Shown here: in pieces, positions 1-8,069 of the stretch | How the letters are laid out: the number at the start of each line of letters is the position of its first letter | Numbering within the stretch: position 1 is the stretch's first letter | NCBI GenBank assembly: GCA_012032215.1 | Contig: JAAURO010000009.1 | Location: forward strand, 1 to 16,073 | Direction of reading: 5' to 3' | Source of the DNA: Limnobacter sp. | Lineage (GTDB): Bacteria; Pseudomonadota; Gammaproteobacteria; Burkholderiales; Burkholderiaceae_B | DNA: 16,073 bases | The notes under the pieces: generated by a model | What the model was told of the DNA's origin: nothing | The model's database searches: none | The model's input: only the letters and a program-made list of their open reading frames with translations | Made by a program: the position numbers and the translations under genes

Positions 1-291
1 GCCGTCTGGGGCCTCACCTTGCGAAGGGTGAAGGCCGGGCATGTTTGAGCACCGAAGCGCCTGGCGCTGAGGGCGAGTTAACGGCCGCCGAGCAAGTGGG
101 GCTTCAGACGGGGTTTCGGGCAAAGCCTTAGCCGGGCGGTACATGCCAACGCGCCGCAGCGCGAAAGCACTAGCGCCCCAGCGTGGAAGCGAAACACAAA
201 GCAATCAAAGATTAACTACGCCCCCATCCTCGTGATGTCCAATCCCCCAACTACCTGCTTAAATACAACTGTTTAAAGCAAAAACTTTCCT
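1..291. other. GC-rich structured intergenic region upstream of the GGDEF/EAL gene
   Basis: No convincing gene is visible. The first 120 bases are rich in inverted repeats. CCGTCTG at 2-8 is answered by CAGACGG at 105-111, and the match extends imperfectly inward to about 21 and 92. A tight hairpin, AGCGCC-T-GGCGCT, lies inside at 56-68. The GC-rich block ends near 200 and gives way to AT-richer DNA that should hold the promoter of the gene starting at 292. No clear -35/-10 pair or Shine-Dalgarno sequence stands out there. A short open frame at 3-131 (+) ends in TAG but shows no recognisable family. Confidence 0.4.
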
Positions 292-1978
292 ATGCATCGC
301 CCCCCTGCTTCAGGACAATTCAGCTCTTTCCTGTCCGTGTCCTCAGACACGCTGACTCTGCGTATTCGCGTGGTAGTCGTGTGTTTGGCAGTGGCGTGCC
401 TGACGCTGTTCTGGTCAGACGTAAGCCTCTGGTTTGACGCAAATTACCCAATAGATAGTAAAATTTCATTTTTCGCAATGATTTCTCTGGTTCTTACGGT
501 AATTGGCGGCAGCATTTGGGTGAGCAAAGCGCTCAACAAGCCCATTCAAAAGCTGACCTACGGGGCCCGGCAAATTACAGAGGGCGAGTACCATCTACGC
601 CTTTTAGAAACCGCCTCACCCGAGCTAGCCCCTTTGGTGCACGCCCTGAACGAGATGGCCGAGGCCATTGAGGTGCGCGACAATCTGATTCGTCAAACGG
701 CCTATAAAGACAAACTCACGGGGCTGGACAACCGTGTTTTCCTGACCGTGTGCCTGGAAAACCGCATCGCCGCCTCCAGAGAACCACTGGCGGTCTTGAT
801 GTGGTCGGTGGAAAACATGGATCACATTTACGATGTCATGGGCCACGAGGTAATGGAGGCAGCCATTCAACACGTTGCCAAACGCGCACGCAGGTTGGTA
901 CCCAAACACCTGGCCCTGGCACGTATAGAAAGCAACACCTTCTGTCTTGTGGCCCCTGGCGACCAATTCAACAACTTCATGGAACTCAATCTGAAAAGGA
1001 TTTTTTCTTTTACCATCAATAAATTAGGATACGACCTGGAAATAGACTGCAAAGGCGGCTTGGTGTTTTACCCTGCCAACGCACAAAATGCCGAAAGCCT
1101 GTTGCAGAAAGCCAATTGTGCCCGGCTTTTGGCCCGTAAAGTGGGAGCACACTGCCTGCGCTTCCAGTCGCGCATGGAGCAGCATTCGGCACGCCGTCTG
1201 GATTTACTGAATCAAATCCGCGATGGTCTGGTCAACCAGGAGTTTCAGTTGTATTTGCAGCCCAAACTGGCACATGAAAACCAACCGCGTAACCCAGGTA
1301 GAAGGCTTGATACGCTGGAAACACCCCGTACAAGGGCTGATTGCGCCCAATGGCTTTATTCCACTGGCAGAGCAAACCGGACTTATCAAAGACATTTCGC
1401 GCTGGGTGGTGTGTGAGGCCTACCGAATCGCCGAAATTTTAATGCCCCAGCAAATCGGGCTGTCGATTAATATTTCTGCCGCCGATTTAAACGATTCTGA
1501 ACTGTATAACCACGCACAAAAACTGCACCGGCAACACCCCACCCTTACCCCCATGATCACGCTGGAAGTCACCGAAAGCTGCACCATTATGGACCCAGAA
1601 AATGCCTGCGACATTTTGCACAAGTTTGCGGCTCTGGGCATGAGCATCAGTGTGGACGATTTTGGCAGCGGGTATTCTTCGCTGGCTTACCTGAAACGCT
1701 TTCCAGTCAAGGAACTTAAAATTGACCGCTCACTGATTCAAGGCATTCACAGCGACATAGACAGCGCCATTATTGTGCAATCTACCATAGACATGGGCCA
1801 CACCATGGGGCTGGTGGTTACCGCCGAAGGCGTGGAAACCGAGCAGGAACTCGAACGCCTGCGTGAGTTTGGCGTGGATTACGCCCAAGGGTTTTGGCTA
1901 TCCCGGCCCTTGTCGGTAGAAGAGTTCTGCGCAAGGCACTTTATTGCCCCTCAGCCCCACGTTACCCAGCCCATCTGA
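292..1978 (+). CDS. Membrane HAMP-GGDEF(degenerate)-EAL cyclic-di-GMP phosphodiesterase, one frameshift
   Basis: Predicted inner-membrane c-di-GMP phosphodiesterase of about 561 residues once the frame is repaired. Two membrane segments (about 24-43 and 59-80) flank a short periplasmic loop and are followed by a HAMP-like linker. The GGDEF-type domain (about 138-300) starts with DKLTGLDNR, but the active-site loop reads RIESN where GGDEF is expected, so cyclase activity is unlikely. The EAL domain looks competent: EGLIRW in the EAL position, then NISA, EVTES, VDDFGSGYSS, LKIDRS, TAEGVET and QGFWLSRPL keep the usual metal and substrate ligands. The frame breaks at CC 1285-1286; dropping one C joins LAHENQ to RVTQVEGLIRW with no loss of length. 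The ATG at 292 lacks a good ribosome site. The 3' end overlaps the convergent uppP by 28 bp. What the sensor part detects cannot be told. Confidence 0.85.
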
Positions 1979-2785
1979 GTACTTAGCAAAATCAGCCCAC
2001 CAAAGGCTATGCGGTACCAGGCAAACACCCGAAAATCGTGTTTTTCCACAAACCGCAGCAGCCAGCGCACACAGGCATAGGCGCTTATGAAACTAAACAC
2101 CCCACCCACCAGAAACACCGGAATATCTGCCGTGCTTAGCAAGCTACGGCTGTCGTACAACTCGTACAGGCTAGCAGCCAAAATAGTGGGCATGGCCAGA
2201 AAAAAAGAAAACTGGGTGGCAGTGACACGAGAAAGCCCAATCCACAACCCGCCCACAATGGTAGAACCCGAGCGCGACACGCCAGGGATGAGCGCAAGCG
2301 CCTGAATCAGCCCCACTTTAAGCGCATCGGGAAAACGCATGTCGTCTACCTGCAAAACCCGTGGCTGGTAACCCGGCAGCCCCAGCTGATGCTCTACCCA
2401 CAAAATAAACACACCGCCCACCATAAAAGCCAAAGCCACCGGCACAGGCGCAAACAACACCGCCTTGATAGGTGAGGCAAACACCAGCCCCAACACCGCC
2501 AACGGCAAAAACGCAACAATTACATTGGCCGCAAAGCGCTGCGCCGTACGGCTGTGCCCCAGCCCCAGCACCGTGGAAACCACCCGCTCTTTGTATTCCA
2601 GAATAACCGCCAAAATGGCAGCCAGCTGGATCACGATTTCAAACACCACCTTGGTGGAAGGGTTAAACCGCAGGGCCTCGGCCGCCAGAATCAGGTGGCC
2701 CGTAGAGCTAACAGGCAAAAAACTCCGTCAAGCCCTCTACCACGCCCATAGCGGCAGCCTTGCTCAGTAAAATGAATTCCCACAT
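1951..2785 (-). CDS. uppP: Undecaprenyl-diphosphate phosphatase UppP/BacA, one frameshift
   Basis: Integral membrane phosphatase that recycles undecaprenyl pyrophosphate to the monophosphate lipid carrier for peptidoglycan and other envelope polymers; the family is linked to bacitracin tolerance. Both family signatures are present: EGLTEFLPVSSTGHL near the N-terminus and PGVSRSGSTI at about residue 160, set among hydrophobic helices. The first signature is split by a frameshift at the A6 run 2717-2722 (plus-strand bases). Five bases instead of six restore it and connect to the start MWEFILLSKAAAMGVVEG, whose ATG is at 2783-2785. The repaired length is about 277 residues, close to the 273 of E. 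coli. It is transcribed divergently from nadB and overlaps the end of the EAL gene tail to tail. Confidence 0.92.
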
Positions 2786-2820
2786 GGTGTATTTAAACCC
2801 TGTTTTCAGAAATAGCCGGA

Positions 2821-2846
2821 GTGCAAACACAGCGTGTAAATTGCAC
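2821..2846. promoter_or_regulatory. Nested inverted repeat in the uppP/nadB divergent region (candidate operator or leader hairpin)
   Basis: GTGCAA (2821-2826) is mirrored by TTGCAC (2841-2846). Inside lies a second mirrored pair, ACAC and GTGT, around AGC. The site sits 39 bp from the uppP start and 83 bp before the likely nadB start. Position and symmetry suit a repressor site or an RNA hairpin. No regulator is identified and no second copy was seen near nadA. Confidence 0.3.
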
Positions 2847-2928
2847 CGCTTTTGTACGAAGCAGCATCATATCAGCAGCCCGCTTGGCTATGATGCAAAC
2901 AACAGCATTCCAACCGCTTGCCCCGCCC

Positions 2929-4537
2929 ATGAAACAATTTGATGTCGCCATTATTGGCAGCGGCCTGGCAGGGCTCACTACTGCCCTGCATCTGGCAGAC
3001 CGGCTTAAAGTAGCCGTGGTCTGCAAGCGCAGCGTGTCTGACAGCGCAAGCCGGTGGGCTCAGGGTGGCATTGCTGCCGTGCGCGACCCTTCCGACAGCG
3101 TGCAAAGCCACGTGCAAGACACTCTGGTAGCAGGCGCAGGCCTGTGCGAACGCGACAGCGCAGAATTCATTCTGGAAAACGCCTCGACAGCCATTGACTG
3201 GCTGGTAGAGCAAGGCGTGCCCTTTTCGCGGCAAAACACCCACGGCAACCACCCCGCTGACAACGATGCACAAGGCTTTCACCTGACCCGAGAAGGCGGG
3301 CACAGCCAGCGCCGCATTTTGCACGTGGCCGATGCCACAGGCCAAGCGGTACAAACCACGCTGGAAGCACGGGTGGCAGCACACCCCAACATTTCGCTGT
3401 TTGAACACCACATGGTGATCGACCTCATCACCGGCGAGCGCCTGGGCCACACCGACCACTCTTTGCTGGGCGCCTATGTGCTTGATGAACTGTCAGGCCG
3501 GGTAGTCACCCTCGCTTGTCCACACATTGTGCTGGCCTGCGGCGGAGCAGGCAAAGTGTACAACTACACCACCAACCCCGACACCTCCACAGGCGATGGC
3601 ATTGCCATGGCGTGGCGCGCTGGCGCACGCATCGCCAACATGGAATTTGTGCAATTTCACCCCACGTGCCTGTTTCATCCCTATGCCAAAAGCTTTTTGA
3701 TTTCTGAAGCAGTGCGTGGCGAGGGCGGCTTGCTTAAACTGCCCAGCGGTGAACGCTTCATGCCCTGGCACGACGACCGCGCCGAGCTGGCCCCGCGCGA
3801 CATAGTGGCACGCGCCATCGACTTTGAAATTAAAAAACGCGGCCTGGATTGCGTGCACCTGGACATCAGCCACCTGCCCCGCCCACAAAATTACCGCACA
3901 CTTTCCCACCATTTACCAACGCTGCCTGGAACTGGGTATCGACATTACCACCCAGCCCATTCCTGTAGTGCCCGCGGCACACTACACCTGCGGCGGCGTA
4001 ATTACCGATTTTGCCGCACGCACCGACATTGCCGGCCTGTATGCAGTGGGCGAAACAGCCTACACCGGCCTGCACGGCGCCAACCGCCTGGCCAGCAACA
4101 GCCTGCTCGAATGCATGGTAATGGGCAAAGCCGCTGCACAGGACATTCTTACCCGCCCCCGGCAAGAATCGGGTGGCCTACCCGAATGGGACGAAAGCCG
4201 CGTCACCGATGCCGATGAAGAAGTGGTCATTTCGCACAACTGGGACGAACTGCGCCTGACCATGTGGAACTACGTGGGAATTGTGCGCACCATCAAAAGA
4301 CTGGAGCGTGCACAACACCGGATTGCATTGCTGCGCGAAGAAATTGCCGAGTACTATTCCAATTTCCGGGTCAGTCGCGACTTGCTGGAACTCAGAAATC
4401 TGGTGGATGTGGCCGACCTCATTGTGAACAGCGCATTAAGCCGCAAAGAAAGCCGTGGCCTGCACTACAGTGCCGACTACCCCGGCACTTTGCCCAAAGC
4501 CTTTCCTACCATCGTGCAAAGAGCCAGAAAACGCTAG
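2929..4537 (+). CDS. nadB: L-aspartate oxidase NadB, one frameshift
   Basis: FAD enzyme that oxidises L-aspartate to iminoaspartate, the first step of de novo NAD synthesis; NadA then uses the product. The N-terminus [16 protein letters not shown] carries the dinucleotide-binding GxGxxG loop. Next come the [11 protein letters not shown] segment, a [13 protein letters not shown] flavin segment, the FVQFHPTCL and EAVRGEGG motifs, and near the C-terminal part HYTCGGV and [14 protein letters not shown]. The frame breaks at the C4 run 3877-3880; with three Cs the chain reads through [13 protein letters not shown]. The repaired length is about 535 residues (E. coli 540). I chose the ATG at 2929 because it directly precedes the FAD-binding strand; ATGs at 2890 and 2893 are alternatives, and none has a clear ribosome site. 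It faces nadC tail to tail with 24 bp between the stops. Confidence 0.93.
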
Positions 4538-4561
4538 GCCGCGAACGGTGTCAAATCCGGC

Positions 4562-5503
4562 CTATTGAACACGCAAGGAAAAGTCTACAGCCTTGATGTC
4601 TTTGGTTAAGGCGCCTACGGAAATGCGGTCTACACCCGTTTGCGCAATGGCACGTATGCTGTCTTCAGACACACCCCCTGAAGCCTCAAGAAGGGCTGGC
4701 ATTCCATCGGTCGAGTTTTGTGCAAAATTTCTATTTATTTCAACCGCTTCCAGCATGGCTTGCAAACTGAAATTGTCCAGCAGGATTGACCGTGCGCCCG
4801 CCCCCAGCGCTTCCTGTAACTGCCCCAGGGTTTCCACTTCTATTTGCACGCTTACCTGATTGCTACGCACTGCATGGGCACGCTCTAGAGCCTGGGCAAT
4901 ACCGCCTGCCGCAGCAATGTGGTTTTCCTTGATAAGAATGCCATCGTACAGAGCCAGACGCTGGTTCAGCCCCCCGCCCACACGTACAGCATATTTTTGG
5001 GCCAAACGCATACCCGGCAGGGTTTTTCGGGTGTCCAGCACCGCAGCCTGAGTACCCGCCACCAACCTGGAAAGCTGGCGGGTTTTAGTGGCAACCGCGC
5101 TCAGGGTTTGCAGCCAGTTCAGCGCAGGGCGCTCGGCAGTAAGCATGGCGCGCGCATTGCCCCGAATTTCACACACCGGAGTCCCAGGCAATACCGGCTG
5201 GCCCTCTTGCACAAGCCATTCCACCTGCACAGAAGGATCGAGCACCTTAAAAACCCCCTCAAACCACGGCTGACCAGCAATTACCGCACTGTCCCGGCAC
5301 AGCACGCTGGCCACACACCGTTTTTCAGGAGCAATCAACAGCCCCGTGTAATCGCAGCTGCCTTTGTCTTCCAGAATGGAATCTGCCACATTGCGTTGCA
5401 GGGCAAGCGCCAAATCGGGTCCGAAAGACACAAACAGTTCTGAGGTATTCACACGGTTCCTTGTCAAATTTTCCGCAATTTCAGGCAGGCCCAACACCTG
5501 CAT
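4562..5503 (-). CDS. nadC: Nicotinate-nucleotide pyrophosphorylase (quinolinate phosphoribosyltransferase) NadC
   Basis: Cytosolic enzyme that condenses quinolinate with PRPP, releasing CO2 and pyrophosphate to give nicotinate mononucleotide. It is intact in one frame. Visible family features are [11 protein letters not shown] near the N-terminus, [19 protein letters not shown], the signature [10 protein letters not shown] with its Arg-Lys pair, [10 protein letters not shown] with the catalytic Lys, and the C-terminal [15 protein letters not shown] and [11 protein letters not shown] phosphate-binding strands. The usual GGGxNHR element reads GGGLNQR here, probably a clade variant. With the ATG at 5501-5503 the protein is 313 residues and overlaps the nadA end by 23 bp, which suggests translational coupling. 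A GTG at 5450-5452, a few bases after AAGGA, would give 296 residues, nearer the family norm, so the start is uncertain. Confidence 0.93.
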   Translation of the reverse strand: MQVLGLPEIAENLTRNRVNTSELFVSFGPDLALALQRNVADSILEDKGSCDYTGLLIAPEKRCVASVLCRDSAVIAGQPWFEGVFKVLDPSVQVEWLVQEGQPVLPGTPVCEIRGNARAMLTAERPALNWLQTLSAVATKTRQLSRLVAGTQAAVLDTRKTLPGMRLAQKYAVRVGGGLNQRLALYDGILIKENHIAAAGGIAQALERAHAVRSNQVSVQIEVETLGQLQEALGAGARSILLDNFSLQAMLEAVEINRNFAQNSTDGMPALLEASGGVSEDSIRAIAQTGVDRISVGALTKDIKAVDFSLRVQ

Positions 5504-6639
5504 GCGCCTGTTCAAGCTGGTTTTGACCACGCAAAGCCGATATGCCCTGTGTGCGGGAAAAATCCAGCATGCGGTCGATACACCGGTAAGCCTTGCGACC
5601 CAAATCCGGATCAACATGCACCTCACCAGCCCCGGTATCAAAACCGGTTAACAACACATCGCGCAGGTTTTTCAAGCCGTTCATGGCCATCCAGGGGCAA
5701 CGGGCGCAACTTTTGCAGGTAGCGGAGTTGCCAGCAGTTGGGGCCTCAATGAATGTTTTATGGGGGGCATATTGGCGCATTTTGTGCAAAATGCCCAAAT
5801 CGGTAGCCACAATAAAGGTATTTACCCCTGGTGTGCCTGTGGCTCGAATCAGCTGCGTGGTAGAACCCACCAAATCTGCCAGCGCAACCACCGGAGCCGG
5901 CGATTCCGGGTGTACCAGCACCATGGCATCGGGGTGCCCGGCCTTTAACAAGGCCAGCTCGTTGGCCTTGAATTCATCGTGCACCAGGCAAGACCCTTGC
6001 CACATCAGCATGTCTACGCCGGTTTCGCGCTGAATATACTGGCCCAAATGGCGATCGGGGGCCCACAGGATTTTTTCGCCGCGATCAGCCAGATACCGAA
6101 CAATATTTAACGCAATACTGGAAGTAACCATCCAGTCGGCACGGGCTTTCACTGCCGCACTGGTGTTGGCATACACAACCACGGTGCGGTCAGGGTGTTG
6201 ATCGCAAAACTGGCTAAACGGCCTGCGGGGCAACCCAGATCCAGACTGCAAGTGGCCTCCAGATCGGGCATGAAAATGCGTTTTTCAGGATTCAGAATTT
6301 ACTGGTTTCGCCCATGAAACGCACGCCAGCGACCACCAGATTAGGCCGACCGCTTTCTCGTCCAAAACGCGCCATTTCTAAAGAATCAGACACACAACCA
6401 CCTGTTTCTTCAGCCAAGTCCTGCAATTCGGAATCTACGTAGTAGTGGGCAACCAAAGCAGCATCGCGGGCTTTCAGCAACGACTTGATTTCTGCGCGCA
6501 GGCTTGCCCTTTCCTGAAAAGAAGCTTGCTCTGGTACGCGCGCCCATGCCTCGGATGGACGGCAAAAGCCCGCCGGATACTGGTTATCGGGCAGGTCGAA
6601 TTCAATGGGTTTAATGCTTCTGGTTTCCAACGTTGTCAC
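5481..6639 (-). CDS. nadA: Quinolinate synthase NadA, two frameshifts
   Basis: [4Fe-4S] enzyme that condenses iminoaspartate (from NadB) with dihydroxyacetone phosphate to give quinolinate for NadC. The first block runs from [11 protein letters not shown] to [10 protein letters not shown]. The middle, in another frame, reads [20 protein letters not shown] and includes a cluster Cys; the last block starts near [11 protein letters not shown]. Later come WQGSCLVH (second cluster Cys), [15 protein letters not shown] and [13 protein letters not shown] (third). Two one-base losses explain the breaks: TTT at 6298-6300 and AAA at 6216-6218 (plus-strand bases) each need one more base. Repaired length is about 386 residues. 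The start is GTG at 6637-6639 with a weak AAAGAG upstream. It is the first gene of an apparent nadA-nadC operon. A TAAAAT at 6663-6668 (minus strand) could be its -10 box. Confidence 0.92.
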
Positions 6640-6934
6640 ACTCTTTGCGTCACAGAATTGTCATTTTACGCCAAGCCCACAAATTCTTTTACACAATTCA
6701 GGAACCTCTTCCCGATTTTCATCACTCAAGTGGTGATTCAGGTTAAAGTGCCCTGCCATGAATTTCTGAACTCCTGCTGTTTTGGGTTCAGCAAGCCACA
6801 GGGCAACCTCGATTGCGGCCATATCACCAACCCGCCGTCAACCCCCAGATCGAACTGATTGTTCAAAGCAAGGGAACAAAGTGGCTGGTTCTTGTTACTC
6901 AACAGTTTTAACCCGACATTAAAGGAAGAATTCC
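6640..6934. other. Divergent intergenic region nadA / export operon
   Basis: No gene is seen in these 295 bases on either strand. The region must hold the nadA promoter (minus) and the promoter of the cluster starting at 6935 (plus). A clear Shine-Dalgarno AAGGAAG at 6922-6928 serves the plus-strand start. Apart from the inverted repeats noted separately, I see no strong promoter boxes on the plus strand. Confidence 0.4.
6749..6805. promoter_or_regulatory. Two-tier inverted repeat between nadA and the export operon
   Basis: TGCCCTG (6749-6755) pairs with CAGGGCA (6799-6805). Inside it CTGAAC (6766-6771) pairs with GTTCAG (6786-6791). It lies in the 295-base gap between the divergent nadA and the plus-strand export operon, so it could be a leader RNA structure for either side. 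No known riboswitch family is recognised. Confidence 0.25.
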
Positions 6935-7519
6935 ATGAAGACAACCTTCACGAAAATTGCCCTGGCTGCGGCCGCCCTGTGCCTGAGCCCTCAGGTTTTC
7001 GCTACTGCTGGCAACACCTGCAGCGGCGCTGGCTGCGAGTCTGTAACCTCCTCAGGCGAGCACAATGACCACCTGAACCCCGATCACCAAATGACTGATG
7101 TTGAAATCAATCTGGGTCAGTACAACAAAGGCCTGGAAGAATCCGCCCTGGTTCTCAAAAACGTGGTGTACGATGAAGTCACCTCCACTGTGGCCTCTAT
7201 CGGCAACAGCGCCGCTGTAGAAGTAGACGCTGGTCAGTTCACCCACGCTCACATTGCCCAGGTAAACAAAGGCACCCAGTTGGCCGACACCCTGATCACC
7301 CACAAAGACACCGACATCAAAGCCCTGGACCTGACCACTGTAGCCATTGGCAACAGCACGTCTTTCACCCTGGGTGCTGGCGCCGGCCTGAACGCCTCTG
7401 TTGAGCAGTGCAACACTGGCGTACAAAGCGCAGTTACCACCGTTAGCCTGATCGACCCACGCACAATGACAGCCACCACAGCCGCCATTGGCAACAGCTT
7501 CTCTGTATCAGTTCGCTAA
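6935..7519 (+). CDS. Secreted three-repeat protein, HfaD/curli-subunit-like adhesin candidate
   Basis: A 194-residue secreted protein with a typical signal peptide (1-23, cleavage after VFA). The mature chain consists of about three units of 47-49 residues. Each has a Q-x-N-x-G box (62-66, 109-113, 158-162) and an IGNS box (89-92, 138-141, 185-188) separated by strand-like stretches rich in Val, Thr, Ala and Ser. Such regular short repeats are typical of beta-solenoid or curli-like subunits. The downstream gene has the same IGN-x17/18-QxNxG module, and the third gene is a CsgG/HfaB exporter. I therefore infer a surface adhesin or fibre subunit, closest in style to the alphaproteobacterial holdfast protein HfaD but much shorter. 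Cys residues occur at 29 and 34 near the mature N-terminus and at 159. The start is well supported by AAGGAAG six bases upstream. Assignment to HfaD is inference. Confidence 0.7.
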   Translation: MKTTFTKIALAAAALCLSPQVFATAGNTCSGAGCESVTSSGEHNDHLNPDHQMTDVEINLGQYNKGLEESALVLKNVVYDEVTSTVASIGNSAAVEVDAGQFTHAHIAQVNKGTQLADTLITHKDTDIKALDLTTVAIGNSTSFTLGAGAGLNASVEQCNTGVQSAVTTVSLIDPRTMTATTAAIGNSFSVSVR

Positions 7520-7569
7520 GCAGTCTGCAAAAGCAAGCTGAATCAGTAGTTGCAACCAGAAATAGTGAG

Positions 7570-7623
7570 GCCGGGCTTAAACCCGGCGCATGAAAGCGGC
7601 CCTGAGCTTGCTCAGGGCCGCTT
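7570..7623. promoter_or_regulatory. Two tandem hairpins between the repeat-protein gene and the hfaA-like gene
   Basis: The first hairpin pairs GCCGGG (7570-7575) with CCCGGC (7582-7587). The second is a perfect 14-bp stem, 7594-7607 against 7610-7623, with a tiny loop. No T-run follows on either strand, so this is not a textbook intrinsic terminator. In a cluster with a probably abundant first product, such stems could stabilise its mRNA or partly stop transcription before the downstream genes. Confidence 0.55.
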
Positions 7624-7650
7624 AACAAAATGAAAAGGAAAATCGTTTTC

Positions 7651-8034
7651 ATGAAACCAATCAAAAGATGGTCTGTCTCATTGAGTGTGCTGGTAGTGGC
7701 CACAGGCATAAGCAGCTACGCCTGTGCACAGACTTTTGAAAGCAATTCCAATGGTTTCGAAACGCCGGTTGGCATGAACAACCTGACAGAAATTGATTCC
7801 CCAGCGTCCCTGGCACGCGATGAAAACTTTAATCGCACAGAAATTAACCGCCCTGGTGGCACCTTTGCCGTAACCGCAGTAGGCAACCTGATTAACGTAG
7901 TGACAGAAGGCAGAAACAGCACGGTAGTCGTCAATGCCAACCAAAACAACACGGGCAGCCTGACGGCCACTTTTGACTCGGGCGAGGGTTTCTCGGCCAC
8001 GGAATCAAGCACCGGAAATACCGCCTCGCAATAA
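7651..8034 (+). CDS. hfaA: HfaA-like holdfast-anchoring / minor curli-type subunit
   Basis: Small secreted protein of 127 residues. The signal peptide is about 1-26 (MKPIKRWSVSLSVLVV... ending ACAQ). The mature part contains FETPVGMNN and then the core TAVGNLINVVTEGRNSTVVV followed by a QNNTG box. I recall this pattern (AxGNxxNVxxxGxxNTVVV then QxNxG) from HfaA-type holdfast-anchoring proteins. The core equals one unit of the repeat in the preceding gene: GN, then 18 residues, then QxNxG. I chose the ATG at 7651 over 7630 because the signal peptide starts properly there and AAGGAAAA lies upstream, though the spacing is long. By analogy with Caulobacter, HfaA is exported with help from HfaB and sits at the cell surface. 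The C-terminus is Ser/Thr/Gly-rich and without recognised features. Confidence 0.65.
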   Translation: MKPIKRWSVSLSVLVVATGISSYACAQTFESNSNGFETPVGMNNLTEIDSPASLARDENFNRTEINRPGGTFAVTAVGNLINVVTEGRNSTVVVNANQNNTGSLTATFDSGEGFSATESSTGNTASQ

Positions 8035-8069
8035 CCACGCAATAACCATTGAATACCAAGGAAATTTTT

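Noticed and set aside
3..131. Short plus-strand open frame running in from the left edge and ending in TAG
   Set aside because: Only 42 codons in GC-rich, inverted-repeat DNA; the residues resemble no family I know and the length is within chance.
2872..3459. A 195-codon minus-strand open frame
   Set aside because: Antisense to the conserved FAD domain of nadB; composition typical of a shadow frame.
4986..5040. Loss of the GGGxNHR histidine in NadC as a sign of inactivity
   Set aside because: The neighbouring RKT...PGMR and LIKENH residues are intact, and I recall NQR in other betaproteobacterial NadC proteins, so a clade variant is more likely.
5481..6639. Programmed frameshifting or split genes as an explanation for the nadA breaks
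   Set aside because: Two separate losses within 85 bases of a housekeeping gene, matched by the same kind of error in other genes, point to sequence error.
6882..6895. A sigma-54-like promoter (TGGC...TTG) upstream of the export operon
   Set aside because: The second half reads TTGT instead of TTGC and the spacing is one base short.
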